Below, one piece after another: positions 32,401-42,900 of a stretch of 64,000 nt of DNA. The DNA is from Amphiura filiformis (lineage: Eukaryota > Echinodermata > Ophiuroidea > Amphilepidida > Amphiuridae). The position numbers and the translations under genes are program-made. How positions within the stretch are numbered: the first letter of the stretch is position 1; the number at the start of each line of letters is the position of its first letter. Location: the NCBI RefSeq assembly GCF_039555335.1, contig NC_092640.1:27251446-27315445 (forward strand), in the 5' to 3' direction. The notes below the pieces were generated by a model. It was not told the DNA's origin. It did no database searches and saw only the letters and a program-made list of their open reading frames with translations.

Positions 32401-34528
32401 CACGGCAATACGATGAATCTCACGCGTGCATACACATATTATGCACCGCCTTATTTTATTGCCCCCACACGTGCAGTGACTTCGTGATCATTGCACATTA
32501 AAAAACTTCAAAAAAGGAATGGGCGGCTCCATTAGGGAGTGTTCAGAAATACTCTGGTGGGGGTGGGGGGGGCTGGAAAATATGTAGGGGGTCAAATTTT
32601 TTAGGAGTTCTGAATAGGGGGTTAAAAAGTTTTGGGTGTATGAACAGGAGGGGTTAAGATGTTTTTGGCACGTAGGGGGGGGGGGGGGTGTAAATTTTTT
32701 TTCGCTCGCTGCGCGCGCAAATGTTCCCATATTAAACCAGAACAAAAGTACATTTGATCCAGTATTAAAAATTGTCATCTATAACTTAATTTTGCGGTTT
32801 GTGTCAGTTCTTTCTGGTCAGCTCTTTAAATCACTAAAAGCTGCAATATCTTTGCTCTTCTTTAGTTTTGACAATTTTTACAATGTTTCATTTAAACAGA
32901 TTATTCATTTATTATCACTGATATATACAACTACATCATGTTGCATTACAATTATAGGCGGAGGAAACTTGGAGAACCGGGGTACACGCCCCCTAATTTT
33001 TTCCATGGGGGACATCCCCTAAAAATCATGAAAGAAGAAAAAATAAAGCAATAATTGCCATGTGCACCTTTTTTTTAACACATCGATAAGCACCATGTTT
33101 TGGGCCCAAATAGGGTAAAATTGCAAAATTTTGCGCTTCGCGATCACGCGAACTGGCCCATCAATTTAATAGCAAAACACACCATTTTGGCAGTAGTGTA
33201 GACAGGGGGCGGAAGGGCCCCTGACAAAAAATGAATGAGAAAAGTGCCCCTCTGACAAAAAATGAAAGAGAAAATCTGGAGCAAGGAGACCCTTTTCTAT
33301 ATAAATTCAACCCGATCATGGGCCAAAATAGTGCAAAATACAAAATGTTTGCACGCTGTGTGCGCACATTGTCACAATAAAGGCATTTTCCTTCCATCAT
33401 GGGCGAAATACACAATTTTTGCATGCATTTTGTCCCAATAAAGCCTTTTTTGAAGCTCAAATACAGGTACAGTCTCTCTAAAAAACAAACCGGTATATGT
33501 ATTTGCAACTGCAATTTATTTTCTCGTCTGTGCCCCCGAAATTTTATTCACCCCCGACCAAGAAAACTGGCTACGCCTCTGTATTTTGGGCTAAAATAGT
33601 CTTGTTTTTGCGCGTTTCGCCGCAACAAAAAGTCGCAGTAAACATAGGCGTAGATCCCGGGGGGTGGTACATACAATCATCCCCCCAATGTTGACGACTG
33701 TACATGTATGTGTGTTTCTGACCATATTTGGCCATTTTAGCCCCCTAAGTACAAATTTTTGCGCGCTTCACGCACATGTAATCCACTTTTACATCAAATT
33801 CCATTCGTTTAGCTTCCAAATGGCAAACATTTTAGCGTGCTACTTTAAAACATTTCCACAATTCCACATATTTTATATCAATGACATGCGTACAATTTCA
33901 TTGCACTTGAATACAAATTTTAGTATCATTAATGCCATTTGAATGCTCGAAGAATTGAATTAGTAGAATATGGTACATTATGATGGGGGGGTCAAAATAG
34001 TTTTGAACCTATATGAGGGGGGGGTCAAAAAGTTTTAGGTCCATTAAGAGGGGGGTCAAAAAGTTTTGGGTTCGCGAAGAGGGGGGTTAAAAAATTTCGA
34101 CATGAAAAAAAAAATTCCGCCCCCCACCAAAGTATTTCTGAACACTCCCTTATACGTTGGGAAATAATCGCAATTACATGGATTTCAATGTCAAAATTAT
34201 TCTACTGATATTAATGAAACGGACTATGGACATGACCCATATAACATGCATATCTGAATTAAAGTATAGGCTGGAATTGCCATTTCAAGCAGGCTTACCT
34301 ATCACAGACCCCTGCATTGCTCTTTATTCCGTAAAGCTTCGTACACGTCGCTTCAGTTATTTCAATTCCTCGGCACGCCTTCACAGGATGTATAAAGATA
34401 CGACCGATTTTACCCACTTCTTGCCACGATTTTCGAGTTAAGAATTTCTGCTGTCCATACTTGTATAGTCCATATACAGCTATTCCTGCAACGCAACCTA
34501 CTGCTATAGCTTTTAAATTATCCGACAT
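17295..34528 (-). CDS. mtarc: mARC-A: mitochondrial amidoxime reducing component, MOSC family (7 exons)
   Basis: The seven exons are 34299-34528, 31987-32166, 29693-29816, 27841-27987, 27092-27156, 25654-25722 and 17295-17424. Lengths sum to 945 nt: 314 residues plus a stop. All junctions are GT-AG and phases agree (2,2,0,0,2,2). The product is a molybdenum-cofactor enzyme that, with cytochrome b5 and its reductase, reduces N-hydroxylated substrates; the family resides in the outer mitochondrial membrane. The N-terminal helix (AIAVGCVAGIAVYGLYKYG) fits a signal anchor. The MOSC_N part has IHPVKACRG. The MOSC part has YQDMALYNLFTEASLDDLNS, NFRPNF and GRCKQTTVDPETG, with the cysteine equivalent to the Mo ligand of human mARC1. 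Alignment to human mARC1 is ungapped across the exon 2-3 junction. The last intron is 8.2 kb. A 66-bp array adjoins exon 4. Confidence 0.88.
18149..19956. mobile_element. 1.8-kb giant foldback element in mARC-A intron 6
   Basis: It starts AGGCTGAGTTCACATAGAAG and ends with the reverse complement. The arms (about 18149-18774 and 19402-19956) carry the same GTATAC-rich sequence on opposite strands, including a roughly 117-bp direct duplication inside each arm (GTGACCCGGTACTATGAAAT occurs twice). They also contain the arm of the 409-1072 family. There is no transposase frame. Confidence 0.85.
18915..19257. mobile_element. MITE nested in the loop of the 1.8-kb palindrome
   Basis: Terminal inverted repeats of 37 bp, ATATGAAGAGCTTATTTCCA onward and the exact complement ending at 19257. 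It lies in the unpaired centre of the larger element, so it is probably a later insertion. Confidence 0.75.
19957..23070. other. mARC-A intron 6, mostly unassigned
   Basis: AT-rich intronic DNA with no gene seen. It holds a poly-C tract near 21690. It also holds a segment at about 22190-22365 (ACAAACTTGCCCGCCTA) shared with the last intron of mARC-B at about 37717-37890. Two overlapping minus-strand open frames at 22636-23065 have no family signature. Confidence 0.5.
21326..21475. repeat. Two-copy tandem duplication of about 70-80 bp
   Basis: Both units contain GGTGTAGATATTTCA, CTACAATGCCTCT and AGGTCTTACACCA, back to back. Confidence 0.65.
23074..24932. repeat. Recurring 15-bp motif GTATTCGTAGGTAAC with 188/376-bp spacing
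   Basis: Clear plus-strand matches start at about 23435, 23787, 24163, 24539, 24728 and 24917. Inverted or variant copies are near 23074, 23808, 24198 and 24569. Successive intervals 23787-24163-24539 are 376 bp and 24539-24728-24917 are 189 bp. Sequence between motifs looks mostly unrelated. It may be a decayed tandem repeat whose motif core survived, or phased binding sites. Function unknown. Confidence 0.6.
25654..25722 (-). CDS. mtarc: mARC-A exon 6 (Mo-binding cysteine)
   Basis: 69 nt; acceptor ATTTTAG|A, donor AAAAC|GTAAGC. It encodes CKQTTVDPETGIVGDEPLKT; the first Cys aligns with the molybdenum-coordinating cysteine of human mARC1. Confidence 0.9.
26235..26562 (-). mobile_element. 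tRNA-derived SINE
   Basis: Read on the minus strand it begins with a tRNA-like head (GTGGCCGAGCGG A-box region, GGTTCTAGCCCC B-box). A body with TGCCCTTGAGTAAGGCACTT follows, a core common in SINEs of aquatic animals, and it ends in AATAAATAAATA. It lies in mARC-A intron 5. Confidence 0.75.
27092..27156 (-). CDS. mtarc: mARC-A exon 5
   Basis: 65 nt; acceptor ATATGTAG|GAT, donor GGACG|GTAAGT. It encodes DNWKYIKIGDNVILRKTIRS and G, then the first two bases of the Arg before the Mo-binding cysteine. Confidence 0.9.
27250..27430 (+). pseudogene. LINE RT scrap in mARC-A intron 4
   Basis: The plus strand reads SGVPQGSITGP near 27388-27420, the conserved RT GVPQGS motif. The homologous scrap sits at about 41310-41420 in the same intron of mARC-B, so the insertion predates the gene duplication. 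Confidence 0.6.
27548..27791. mobile_element. MITE with a tRNA A-box-like core (copy 1)
   Basis: The inverted ends (ACCGTAAAAACTTGATAGTT and a degraded complement) enclose ATTAGCTCAGTTGGTAAAGC, a tRNA D-arm/A-box-like sequence. The better-preserved copy is at 45477-45737. Confidence 0.6.
27841..27987 (-). CDS. mtarc: mARC-A exon 4
   Basis: 147 nt, phase 0 at both ends; acceptor GTTCCAG|AGC, donor GAGGAG|GTATTT. It encodes SIYQDMALYNLFTEASLDDL and NFRPNF. Its acceptor and first 12 or so codons are the source of the neighbouring 66-bp array. The donor GTATTT is weaker than the GTAAG of copies B and C. Confidence 0.9.
28015..28540 (-). repeat. 66-bp array of the exon 4 splice acceptor plus exon start
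   Basis: Units start at 28015, 28081, 28147, 28213, 28277, 28343, 28409 and 28475: period 66 bp with one 64-bp unit, plus a degenerate piece after 28527. On the minus strand every unit holds a 3' splice site (CTGTCCCAG) followed by codons for NIYQDEALYNMF, the homologue of exon 4's SIYQDMALYNLF. Because 66 is a multiple of three, the frame stays open from the array into exon 4 for the nearest units. Copy B has no array; copy C has about two diverged units at 55870-56010. Confidence 0.9.
29207..29528 (-). mobile_element. tRNA-derived SINE, second family (copy 1)
   Basis: Minus-strand head GTTAGCTCAATCGATAAGGC with B-box GGGTTCGAATCC; body with CAAGGAACTTACTGCTAATT and CAGCTCCCCGAG (plus strand). 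A second copy is at 39998-40354. It lies in mARC-A intron 3. Confidence 0.7.
29693..29816 (-). CDS. mtarc: mARC-A exon 3
   Basis: 124 nt; acceptor CCATAATAG|A, donor TTCT|GTAAGT. It encodes LFGRNSTGYNCGDEVSNW and HKLVCFTKD. The pyrimidine tract is weak, but this acceptor gives the right phase and an ungapped alignment to human mARC1. Confidence 0.85.
30282..31425 (+). mobile_element. 5'-truncated non-LTR retrotransposon (LINE) with reverse transcriptase frame
   Basis: An open frame of about 380 codons (to 31414) encodes the RT palm onward: FIDFRKAFDTIHRGKML, GVLQGDTLAPYLF, and LDFVDDIALLS where FADD is usual, then LKMNATKTKFM, YLGAWM and a C-terminal RFAGHCFR segment. The endonuclease and the N-terminal RT are missing. 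The insertion is flanked by an 11-bp target-site duplication AGTGTTACTTG (30271-30281 and 31426-31436). It ends in a short AAGCAAGT repeat rather than poly(A), as RTE-like elements do. An intact frame with a good duplication suggests a fairly recent insertion. The Ala-to-Val change in the catalytic box is unusual. Confidence 0.85.
31426..31510 (-). pseudogene. Decayed duplicate of mARC exon 2 3' end
   Basis: Minus-strand translation retains LGIPTINVPSHQAIT, matching PGMPTVKFPLHQAIT of exon 2. It was the LINE target; the target duplication covers its splice-donor end. Confidence 0.7.
31870..31985 (-). pseudogene. Second decayed exon 2 duplicate abutting mARC-A exon 2
   Basis: GAAGTTGATGACATTCGTGG resembles the exon 2 end (GAAGTGGATGACATCATTGG) and lies about 105 bp from the real one, in tandem. 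Similar scraps sit beside exon 2 in copy C (about 61160-61260) and, weaker, in copy B (about 44350-44420). Confidence 0.55.
31987..32166 (-). CDS. mtarc: mARC-A exon 2
   Basis: 180 nt; acceptor TTTCATCAAG|A, donor TTCAG|GTAAGG. It encodes HYVILDENNSLVSMRQ and ends with PLHQAITNDVIHF. Degenerate duplicates of its 3' end lie just downstream at about 31870-31985 and at 31426-31510. Confidence 0.9.
32534..34150. mobile_element. 1.6-kb TIR element with GGGGTCAAAAAGTTTT repeats
   Basis: The ends GGGAGTGTTCAGAAATACT and its complement (GTATTTCTGAACACTCCC) are flanked by TTA on both sides, a 3-bp duplication like PIF/Harbinger elements. G-rich subterminal repeats GGGGTCAAAAAGTTTT are inverted at the two ends. 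No transposase frame is seen. It lies in mARC-A intron 1. Confidence 0.7.
34299..34528 (-). CDS. mtarc: mARC-A exon 1
   Basis: The ATG is at 34528; the donor is GATAG|GTAAGC at 34298. The exon encodes the membrane anchor, then QEVGKIGRIFIHPVKACRGI and a C-terminal VCDR whose Arg codon is split (phase 2). Confidence 0.9.
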
Positions 34529-35119
34529 TTTGGTTTGTATTACTAGGGACCTATTAAAATAAATTTTAGCCTTGAACTTTATACTCTGTTGTTGTGCAAT
34601 GATGCACATGATGCGTGACGGTTAACGTTCCCGTAATGTGTGAACGCTACAGCAGAGCTCAGCAGAGAACGTGAGGTCAAAACACTGTTATTAAAGGGCA
34701 CTTAGTGATTCGCTAAATCCGATAAAAATTCCTTTAAAAAATGAATGTGGCGCCCAATGGGAGCTTTGATGTGATGTGCTGAAATAATGTTTGATAAACA
34801 TCGGCGCAGATCGGCGTGACGTCAATTAATGATGGCATCTCAGGTGTACTCGCAAAGTCTTATGGGATCATACCGAAAATGTCAATATCACCATACATTG
34901 AGCAATAATAAACTGCGGAAAAAAACCGCGCTGAATTTATTTCATGAGTTTATCATAGCTTATCATCAAGTTTTGATGTCTGGGTCGTACGCGATGACAA
35001 ATAATGTAAAGTCAACGCGCATAAACTTAAAATATTTACTTTTGAAAATTTTATGCAGGGTAGAAATTTGTGGACGATTCAGCATATGGGGTGAGTTTTG
35101 ACTTGAAAGCTCTTGAACA
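34529..35119. other. mARC-A upstream region
   Basis: Presumed promoter and 5' UTR of mARC-A on the minus strand. No clear TATA box or other element is identified. Confidence 0.45.
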
Positions 35120-35398
35120 CACTAGAGGAAGTTTTGGATGAGAAAACGGACATTTTGATGAGAAACGGCCAAAATGATGAGAATTTAATTTTCTCATTCT
35201 TTTGGATAAGGAAATAATAATGTTTATTTTGAGCTCAGCGGGGATTAGCAATTATCAACAGTTTTAATAAGACAATAATGATTGACACACACACACCAGG
35301 AAGTTTCTCATCCAAAAGAATGAGACAATTTAAATTCTCACCATTTTGGCCATTTCTCATCAAAATGTCCGTTTTCTCATCCAAAACTTCCTCTAGTG
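35120..35398. mobile_element. MITE of 279 bp between mARC-A and mARC-B
   Basis: Arms of about 95 bp begin CACTAGAGGAAGTTTTGGAT and end with its complement. Both contain GGCCAAAATG or its complement. The palindrome is nearly perfect, suggesting a young copy. Confidence 0.8.
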
Positions 35399-36372
35399 AC
35401 AGCGGGAGGGATGACATTAAACATAAAATCTTTCAAGTATCTGTCATTTCAGATCATTTTGATTTTTTTGTTACGTTATGCGTTGGGCAGCCTAAATGCT
35501 GTCCCCTTTTCTTAGTGCCAAACGGTTTTGAACTCATACCATAACAATTTGATATGTTATGCGATTTTGTTACGTTATGCATGCGTCGTTACACGCGTAT
35601 AGAGCCTTCCTGATAATTTGCATTTCGAAATCGAGGGATAACTAAATAATAATAAAAAACCCATATCAATTTGTAAGCGCGTGTAGAACAAGATTTGCAA
35701 TTTAAAGAGAATTGGCCATTGCTCATTCTAGTGGCGCTAGTATATGGACAATATAAGTGTGCTTTTTCATTTAATGACATAAAATTTGAAAAATATTGTA
35801 AGGAACACTTGAGGTTTTGACTTTTAAAACCTACATTTTGGTCAAAAAATGTGCTTGGATAGGAAGTTTTCAACAGATTAACCACATTCGCCTTGCTATA
35901 ACATTATCTGTTAATTGACCTAGTGCCCGGACCTAGTGACGAAAAGTGTTTTTAGAGGGATGTGAAAAAATTCTGATTGGATGAAGGGAATACTTGAGAT
36001 TTCGACAAAAACCAATCAAAGAGGCCCATGTTTCAGCTAGAAGCTCCACAGCTCTTCGATGCTATGCACTCAACCGTGCAGCGTAATCAAAGACTGTAGT
36101 GGAGACAATCACTGGTTGCTTGAAAGTTGTTGGACGAAAATGTGTGCTCAGGTGTATCGAGGTGGAAACTGTGCGCATGATGGTTTATAAGAGAATTTTT
36201 TCGTACAGAAACCTTTCCATATGCACTCTCTTGACCGTTTAACACCAACTAAACAATCATACGAAGATATGCATTATCATGTGCAAATATGCACTGTTTA
36301 TTTATTTGAATACTGTACTCTCGGAATGCAAATAAGAAAAGGTCACATAAAGTCATGAACAATATTAAATTA
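35399..36372. other. Intergenic stretch between mARC-B and mARC-A
   Basis: No gene or clear repeat structure was found. It probably includes the 3' flank of mARC-B. Confidence 0.45.
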
Positions 36373-36778
36373 TTAAAGGAAATCTCCGGCAATCACAACA
36401 TTAGTCCTTATAAAATATGTAAGAAAAATAATTATCAAACACGAATCACGTTGTTTTATTGAAAACAAACTTGTAGTGACCATAAAAACGAATAAAACAT
36501 CCGTCTCTCAACACGCGATATTCAAAATTCCCGGACGCCGAAATTGCCGAGTGAAATGACGTCCCAGTAATACAATGAAGGCTGGACGACAATTGAGCAC
36601 AAGTAACCATTACGTCATTGCACTGAGACAATTTCGGCGCGGGAATTTTGAATATCGCGTGTTGAGAGCCGACTGTTATTCGTTTTTATGGTCTATATGA
36701 GTTTGTTTCAAATAAAACCATGTGATTCGTGCTTGACATATAAGGCACAATGTTATGATTGCCGGAGACCCCCTTTAA
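36373..36778. mobile_element. Complete TTAA-flanked MITE, 406 bp, in the mARC-B 3' region
   Basis: Bounded by TTAA on both sides. Imperfect ends TTAAAGG..TCTCCGGCAATCA and TGATTGCCGGAGA..CCTTTAA pair, and inner arms carry CTCAACACGCGATATTCAAA. TTAA duplication is the mark of piggyBac-type elements. Its edge is 42 nt beyond the mARC-B stop codon, so it is likely to be transcribed in the 3' UTR. Confidence 0.8.
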
Positions 36779-36820
36779 CAGCCACTCCCACAACCTGTGG
36801 GTATGGGCAGTGGAAGTTGT

Positions 36821-36935
36821 TCAATTAGCTACGTAAACGGAATCCGCGACTGCAACAGTGCCTTCAGCTTCAAGATCCATGTAGATACCAAAGCCAGGAG
36901 AGCCCTTTGGATGTGTGCCATCTACTTTGCGGAAC
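36821..36935 (-). CDS. mtarc: mARC-B exon 7 (terminal)
   Basis: 115 nt; acceptor ATTTTCAG|G, TGA at 36821-36823. Encodes FRKVDGTHPKGSPGFGIYMD and VAVADSVYVAN. Confidence 0.88.
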
Positions 36936-39900
36936 CTGAAAATAAGGGACATACCATACATTTTATGGAGGGGAGGAGCGTGCTAGGGAGTCCCAGCAAA
37001 CACAAAATATTTTCGACATCATTCGCAAAAGGTTAGAAAATGTTGCCAGAAAACGTTTAAATGTCGGGTTATATAAAAGGTATATAAAGGGTATAAAACA
37101 TTTTCATAATATTCAAAAACGGTTTTTGATAACTTAATGTTATAACATAATGTTACCTAAGTGTTGACAATATATTTGTCAAAAAATGTTTGCAACAAAA
37201 TATTTTAAAATAACATTTTGAAAACATTTTAAAAATATTTTTGTAGTGTGTTTTCATACAAAACGTTTTAAAACGTTTTATAGACCTTTATATAACCCAA
37301 CATTTATTGTTATTAAAACGTTTTTACCAAAACCAAAAATCCAAAATATAACCGGTTTAAAACGGTTAAGTCCTAACTTACGCCTGCGTAGATTCACAAA
37401 AGCGTGCGTCAATCAATCATTATGCAAAGCGCGGTTCGCGTATGTGGTGCGCCAAGCTGTTTTTACGCTATTCTATACCAATCCACGATACTGAGGTTCA
37501 GAGGTTCTTATTTTTGCAGTGCAAATAAAAGATGTTTTAGACATGTCGCTAAAGTAAAGGCACTTCACAGGTTGTGTAGTGACGGTTTGTAAGCATTGGT
37601 ATCTGTCTTTTCCTCTTTCAGAAAACTAAAAATGCATAATAGTTCTAAGAAAATATTCATGGTCGTATCATAGAAGTTATTGGTAGTGAGGAGGGGGAGG
37701 AGGAGAGGGAGTTAATGTATGTGCACTACATAAGTGCTATCTCTCCATTCATTGTGTGTGAGATCTCCCGTACAACAAAAGAGATTGCGATCTCTAACTT
37801 TGACACAAACTTGCCCGCCTACCAGCCTCAAGCCGTCGAGATGGTTTGTACTGCATCATGTGGTTTACATGGTTTATGCAACATGCAGCAAGTGCCTAGG
37901 GACCGTTCACAAACACTTGTTAGGGGGGCCTGATGCAAAAAAAAGGGAGGCCCTTAAAAATTGTGACCCTCCTAAGGGGGGGGCCTGAAAAAATAACCAC
38001 AATTTTGCTGGGAAAATTGAGTTTACATGCTTTTCTATGGGGTTGCCATGAATTTTTTGAGGTCTGTCAAGGGGGCCCCCGAAAAATGTTCGTGATGAAA
38101 TTGTTTTGCATCAGGCCCCCCTTACAAGTGTTTGTGAACGGTCCCCTATTTTGTCAACTTAGAAACCAGAGAAGAAAATATAAAACGAAAAAGCTCCATC
38201 TACCGGCAAGAAATCGATCAGAATTATTGTACCGAAAATCTGTCTTTGAAGCCCTATAAACACCATGTTTTGGACCACATTGGCGGTAATTACAACAACA
38301 AAAATGAACTAAAATATTTTTTCAAAAATATATTTTGATGTACCAGAGTACTTTTGTATGATCATATGCTTAACCTTTTTTTTTATATTCAAAACTATTT
38401 CATTCCCGGTTTGTTTACTATAAAACAAAATGTAAACAAGATCTTAAAGCAGATTTCATGAAAAAAAGTGTTGTTTTGCTGTTTAATTTGATCACAGCTC
38501 TACGTGTCTTCAAAGAAAGGTACTTGCGAACCAGTCAAATATTTTGTTTAGTCAATGTGTTAACTATGCATCAATAACGAAGGAGATTTGGAGTACTCCA
38601 AAGTGCGCTTCTTTCCTCAAAAAGGGAATATATTCTTCTGTCGACTGGCTGTAGTCTGCTTAATGAAACAACAGGTCTATCAATGTAAGTGGAACAGACT
38701 GAGAGTCTGTTCCAGGACTAATGTTTGTTTCTGAAAAAAGGTGTGCTAATGGTGAAAGGAACACTACGGAAATTGTCATCTGTGCAAGGCTTTTGTACGC
38801 AAAGAATTTATATTACGGAAGTCTGCAGTCTCTGCAGGATATACATCAGTCGTCCGGAACATTGAGTGAAACAGAACTTTTGTCAAGAACAAGAACCTGA
38901 TAATAGTACATATCTCAGTGTTGTAGTAAGATCTGTAATGTGTATGATTTATAACGCATTGTACGTGCATATTGTAGAAACAAACAGTTTTTGTTAACTT
39001 TAACATACAGTGTGTTTTGTTGTGCATTCTGAAGGGATCCTTGGCACAAGGTGTTTTTGGCCTTGGGTCATTGTGATTTCGATTCGTAACAATATAGACC
39101 TTTATGCATGAATTTTAATTAGCTAAAGGAATAAAGTTTCATTTGAAATGCATGAAATAATGTTGGCTGCTGTCCTTATAGTCTCAAAAGTGGTACGAAT
39201 GGATGTGTGAGTCATACGGCAGCATGTCGTGTATTCGTGTACACGAACGGTCGTAAAGTGCAAGGCATAAGGAACATCGCAACCTATCTACTGGTCTGAA
39301 TAAATCGGGCCATTAAGAAGATGCATACCACATTGATATCGATATCTGCCAGGAAAGTCGAGCTGGCACGCCCGGTAAGAGCCATGTGCAATATATCCCC
39401 ATATAGCACTGAAAAACTTACGTTTTGAGAGTCTCGAGTGATTCGTCACAAGCAATTCCTGTTTCTGGATCCACCGTTGTGCGAATGCACCTAAAATAGA
39501 AAATAAAGATAAACAGATTGAAGAAAGTCTCTTAAAAGTGAATATTCTTAGGTTACGGACCAAGGTATGTTGAGATATTGCAGTTGAAACCCATACACCC
39601 ATATGGACACAATGACTTTTAATCTCCCATATTGGGGGTACATGGAATTGAAATGGAGACACCCATTCAAGTAACCCCATTTAAAATCCACACACCTTGG
39701 GCCCTGTGTGGAAGATTAAGGTAATGTCTGCCATAAGGGGTGTATGGATTTCAACTGCAAATAGCCCACTACGCCATGTAGAGACTCTTAGATATTCATG
39801 TATTTCATCAACATTTATCAGTGTTTTGTGATTCCAAGATTTGTATACACGCTTTGTCTTAAATTATAATTGTAAAAGAAAAACATATAGGACAGACAGA

Positions 39901-42900
39901 ACGATATTTGAATCTCGAAAACAGCTTCCAATATATCCAAAAAATTTCTATACAAAACAGTTTGTCTAACAAAAACAAAAAACAAAAAAAAAAAGCGCCG
40001 TTATTTATAGTGCCTAGACGTTGTTCCACAAGCCTCGGCACACTTTAGGTTGTCGCTGACCACTACGGCCCACATCATTCCATAAACCCATTTAACAACA
40101 AACATGGACTTTGCTGCTTCAAGAGCGCACATCCTAGACATTCCACAAATAACCTTCGCAACCAGGAGCAGCTCCCCGAGTATCGTACGCGGGATCGTAC
40201 GGGTTACAATGAGACAATTAGCAGTAAGTTCCTTGTCCAGTGGTATTTCAAGCTAACTCAATTTTCCACGAGAGCGTAGCCCGGGAGGCACCGCCAAGGT
40301 TCTAACCCGCAACCTCTCGCACCATAGTCGAACGCCTTATCGAGCTAACTTAACAGACGATGAACAAATAGGCCTAGATCAAACTGATCATACATTCTTA
40401 TTCAGTGGGAGTGGTCTAGTTCGAAGTCACATAATCTGATTGGACAATCGGACAATTTCGGGTGTTTTGCCTTTAATGCATATCGGCCACTTACCGTCCA
40501 CATAGGTTAGTTTTTCTGAGAATAACGTTGTCTCCTATCTTAATGTACTTCCAGTTATCCTGCAAATAGAGGTAAAATAATCCAGCAATTACTGAGAATA
40601 ATTACGTTACACCGTGCACAGAGTACTCAGTGTGTGCAATCAACGAAGCATCGCACACTTATGGTTCACAGTGCGGAGGGTATTCCTGAAATAACACATA
40701 TTATTATTTATATCAGGCTTTTGAGCGATACAATAAAACTGTATATTGTACAATATTTGCAAAATACCCGGATGCAATACAATATTTTTGAATATTGTAC
40801 GCGTATCTCGTACGCGTCGCGCGTTACCATGGTGACGGCACCAACACTCGTCATGATACAACAGCACAACAATAAAGACACCATAGCGGCTCACAGGAGA
40901 TTTCGTACTGTATAAACAAGTAAAATCACTAACTTATTTCGCGGCAATTCTGGATAATGATAACCTTAGGAAATATAATCCACATCTACAAATAAACTAT
41001 ATAAATTATCTATATATAATTATTCCGAAATTGTCTTTGGAGAGTAAAGAGCAGAAAACAAGAAGGTCAAAAGATAAATTTTCATTTTACCGCATAGCAA
41101 AAGCCTGATATAAATAATAATAATAATATTGAATAGCTTATTTTCGTGTGATACAAGAATATATTGCACTCGATAGAAAAATATTGCACTCGTCTTCGAC
41201 TCGTGCAATATTTTCTATCTCGTGCAATATATTCTTGTATCACACTCAAAGCCATTCAATATTATATAAATATTAGCTTTAAAAATAATAGTGCTTGTTG
41301 TTATTAAAAGCCAAGGTAACATGGCTAATGATATTGCCTTCTTGCATATGAGACCAATGGTGAAATATTGAAATGTTCTGGCGTGCCTCAAGGCTCTATC
41401 ATGGGCCCTCTCTTAAGTACCAGAAGTATTAAGCCAACAAGAAAGACTAGCAAGTTGATTATCATCCAACAAGGATTTTCTTCAAGCGGTTCAATAAACT
41501 CGCAGAGCCATCAGAATTTACAAATGAGACAGAATACGGTTTCCAAACCACAGAATAAACAGCTCTCTTTAGAGCCGCCAGACTTTGTAAATGGAATTAA
41601 TAAGATTGGTATTTTCGTTAACTTAGATATTCATAGCAAGAACAACCAAGAAGTATGATTTAGGTTTAAATAAAAATTTCTTAGACAGGAGAATTCTCCA
41701 ACTCACTTTGCGACGCCTCTGTCTTGAATTTTATGCACAATTTATATTTCTTTGATCCAGATGGATAAAGAAAATAAGCGCAGACGTCAAAAAACAACAA
41801 CAAAAAAACAAAAAACAAAACAAAACAAAAACAAAAACCAAAAAAACAAACAAACAAACAAAAAAAAACAGAAAAAAAAACAGACCCCCTTAAAAAAACC
41901 CACACAAAAAAACAAACATACTTACCTCCTCGAAAGCAGTCAATCCCTGCCCCTGCACAAGAAAATTAGGACGGAAGTTTCTGACAGTAACTTTCTTCTC
42001 CAATCTGCTATTCAGATCGTCTAATGATACTTCAGTGAACAGGTGATACAGGGCCTTGTCTTGGTAGATGCTCTGCAACATGAAGCAATACCATTAGATA
42101 TTATAAGCATTAAACATGAAGGTTGGTCTCAACCCTGGAATTATGCCAACGTTTGGGCCTCATAACTGCAAAATTGTTGGTCTAAAGTATATGGATAAAA
42201 TAATTTAGAATGACAAACATGGCACTTGACAAATCCACATAATTATATTGTGGACATGTGATTCAAATTTTGGTACAAATGCTCAGTTTGGGAGAAAATC
42301 CAAAAACCATTTCTTGACCCTAATTGTTTTGGACAACATAACAAAAAAGAATCTTCAGCAATCTAGGAAACGTTTTTGCTTTATTATTTTGAATTTTGAC
42401 CAACTTTGACCAACTTTGACAAATTTATAATTCACCAACATTTTTTGAAAATGCATGCTAAATTGGGTTAAAAAAATTATAAAAACACGATTTTCACCCG
42501 AATGCCAATCATTTTTGGTCCAATTTTTAAAAACAAATATTGTATGATTTGCGATTCTTTAAAACCACATACAAATGTATTAGTTTCAATAAAATTAGAG
42601 GGGGTGCTTACATTGTATTGGGCATCGCCATCTTGTGCTATTTGCGGTTTTCTAAAAACGCACATTGGAATATATAAGTTTCAATAATATTAGAAAGGGT
42701 TAAAGTTACGGGTATTGTGGTAGGGTTTAGGATAAGGTTAGCATTATGGTTAGGGTTAATGTTAGATATAGTGTTAGGATATGGTTATGCTATGGTCAGT
42801 TAGGATTACACTCAGGGTTAAGTTTAGGGTAGGTTAAGTTTGGAGTAAGAATTAGGCTTTTTATGTCATAGGTTAGGGTAAGGGTTTACATCTATATCTA

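Noticed and set aside
33161-33942. Open frames inside the 1.6-kb TIR element
   Set aside because: No transposase or other domain is recognisable; they overlap on both strands in AT-rich spacer DNA.
41681-42024. Lys/Gln-rich and Phe-rich open frames
   Set aside because: They come from the A/C-rich low-complexity tract and overlap mARC-B exon 4 in the wrong frame.
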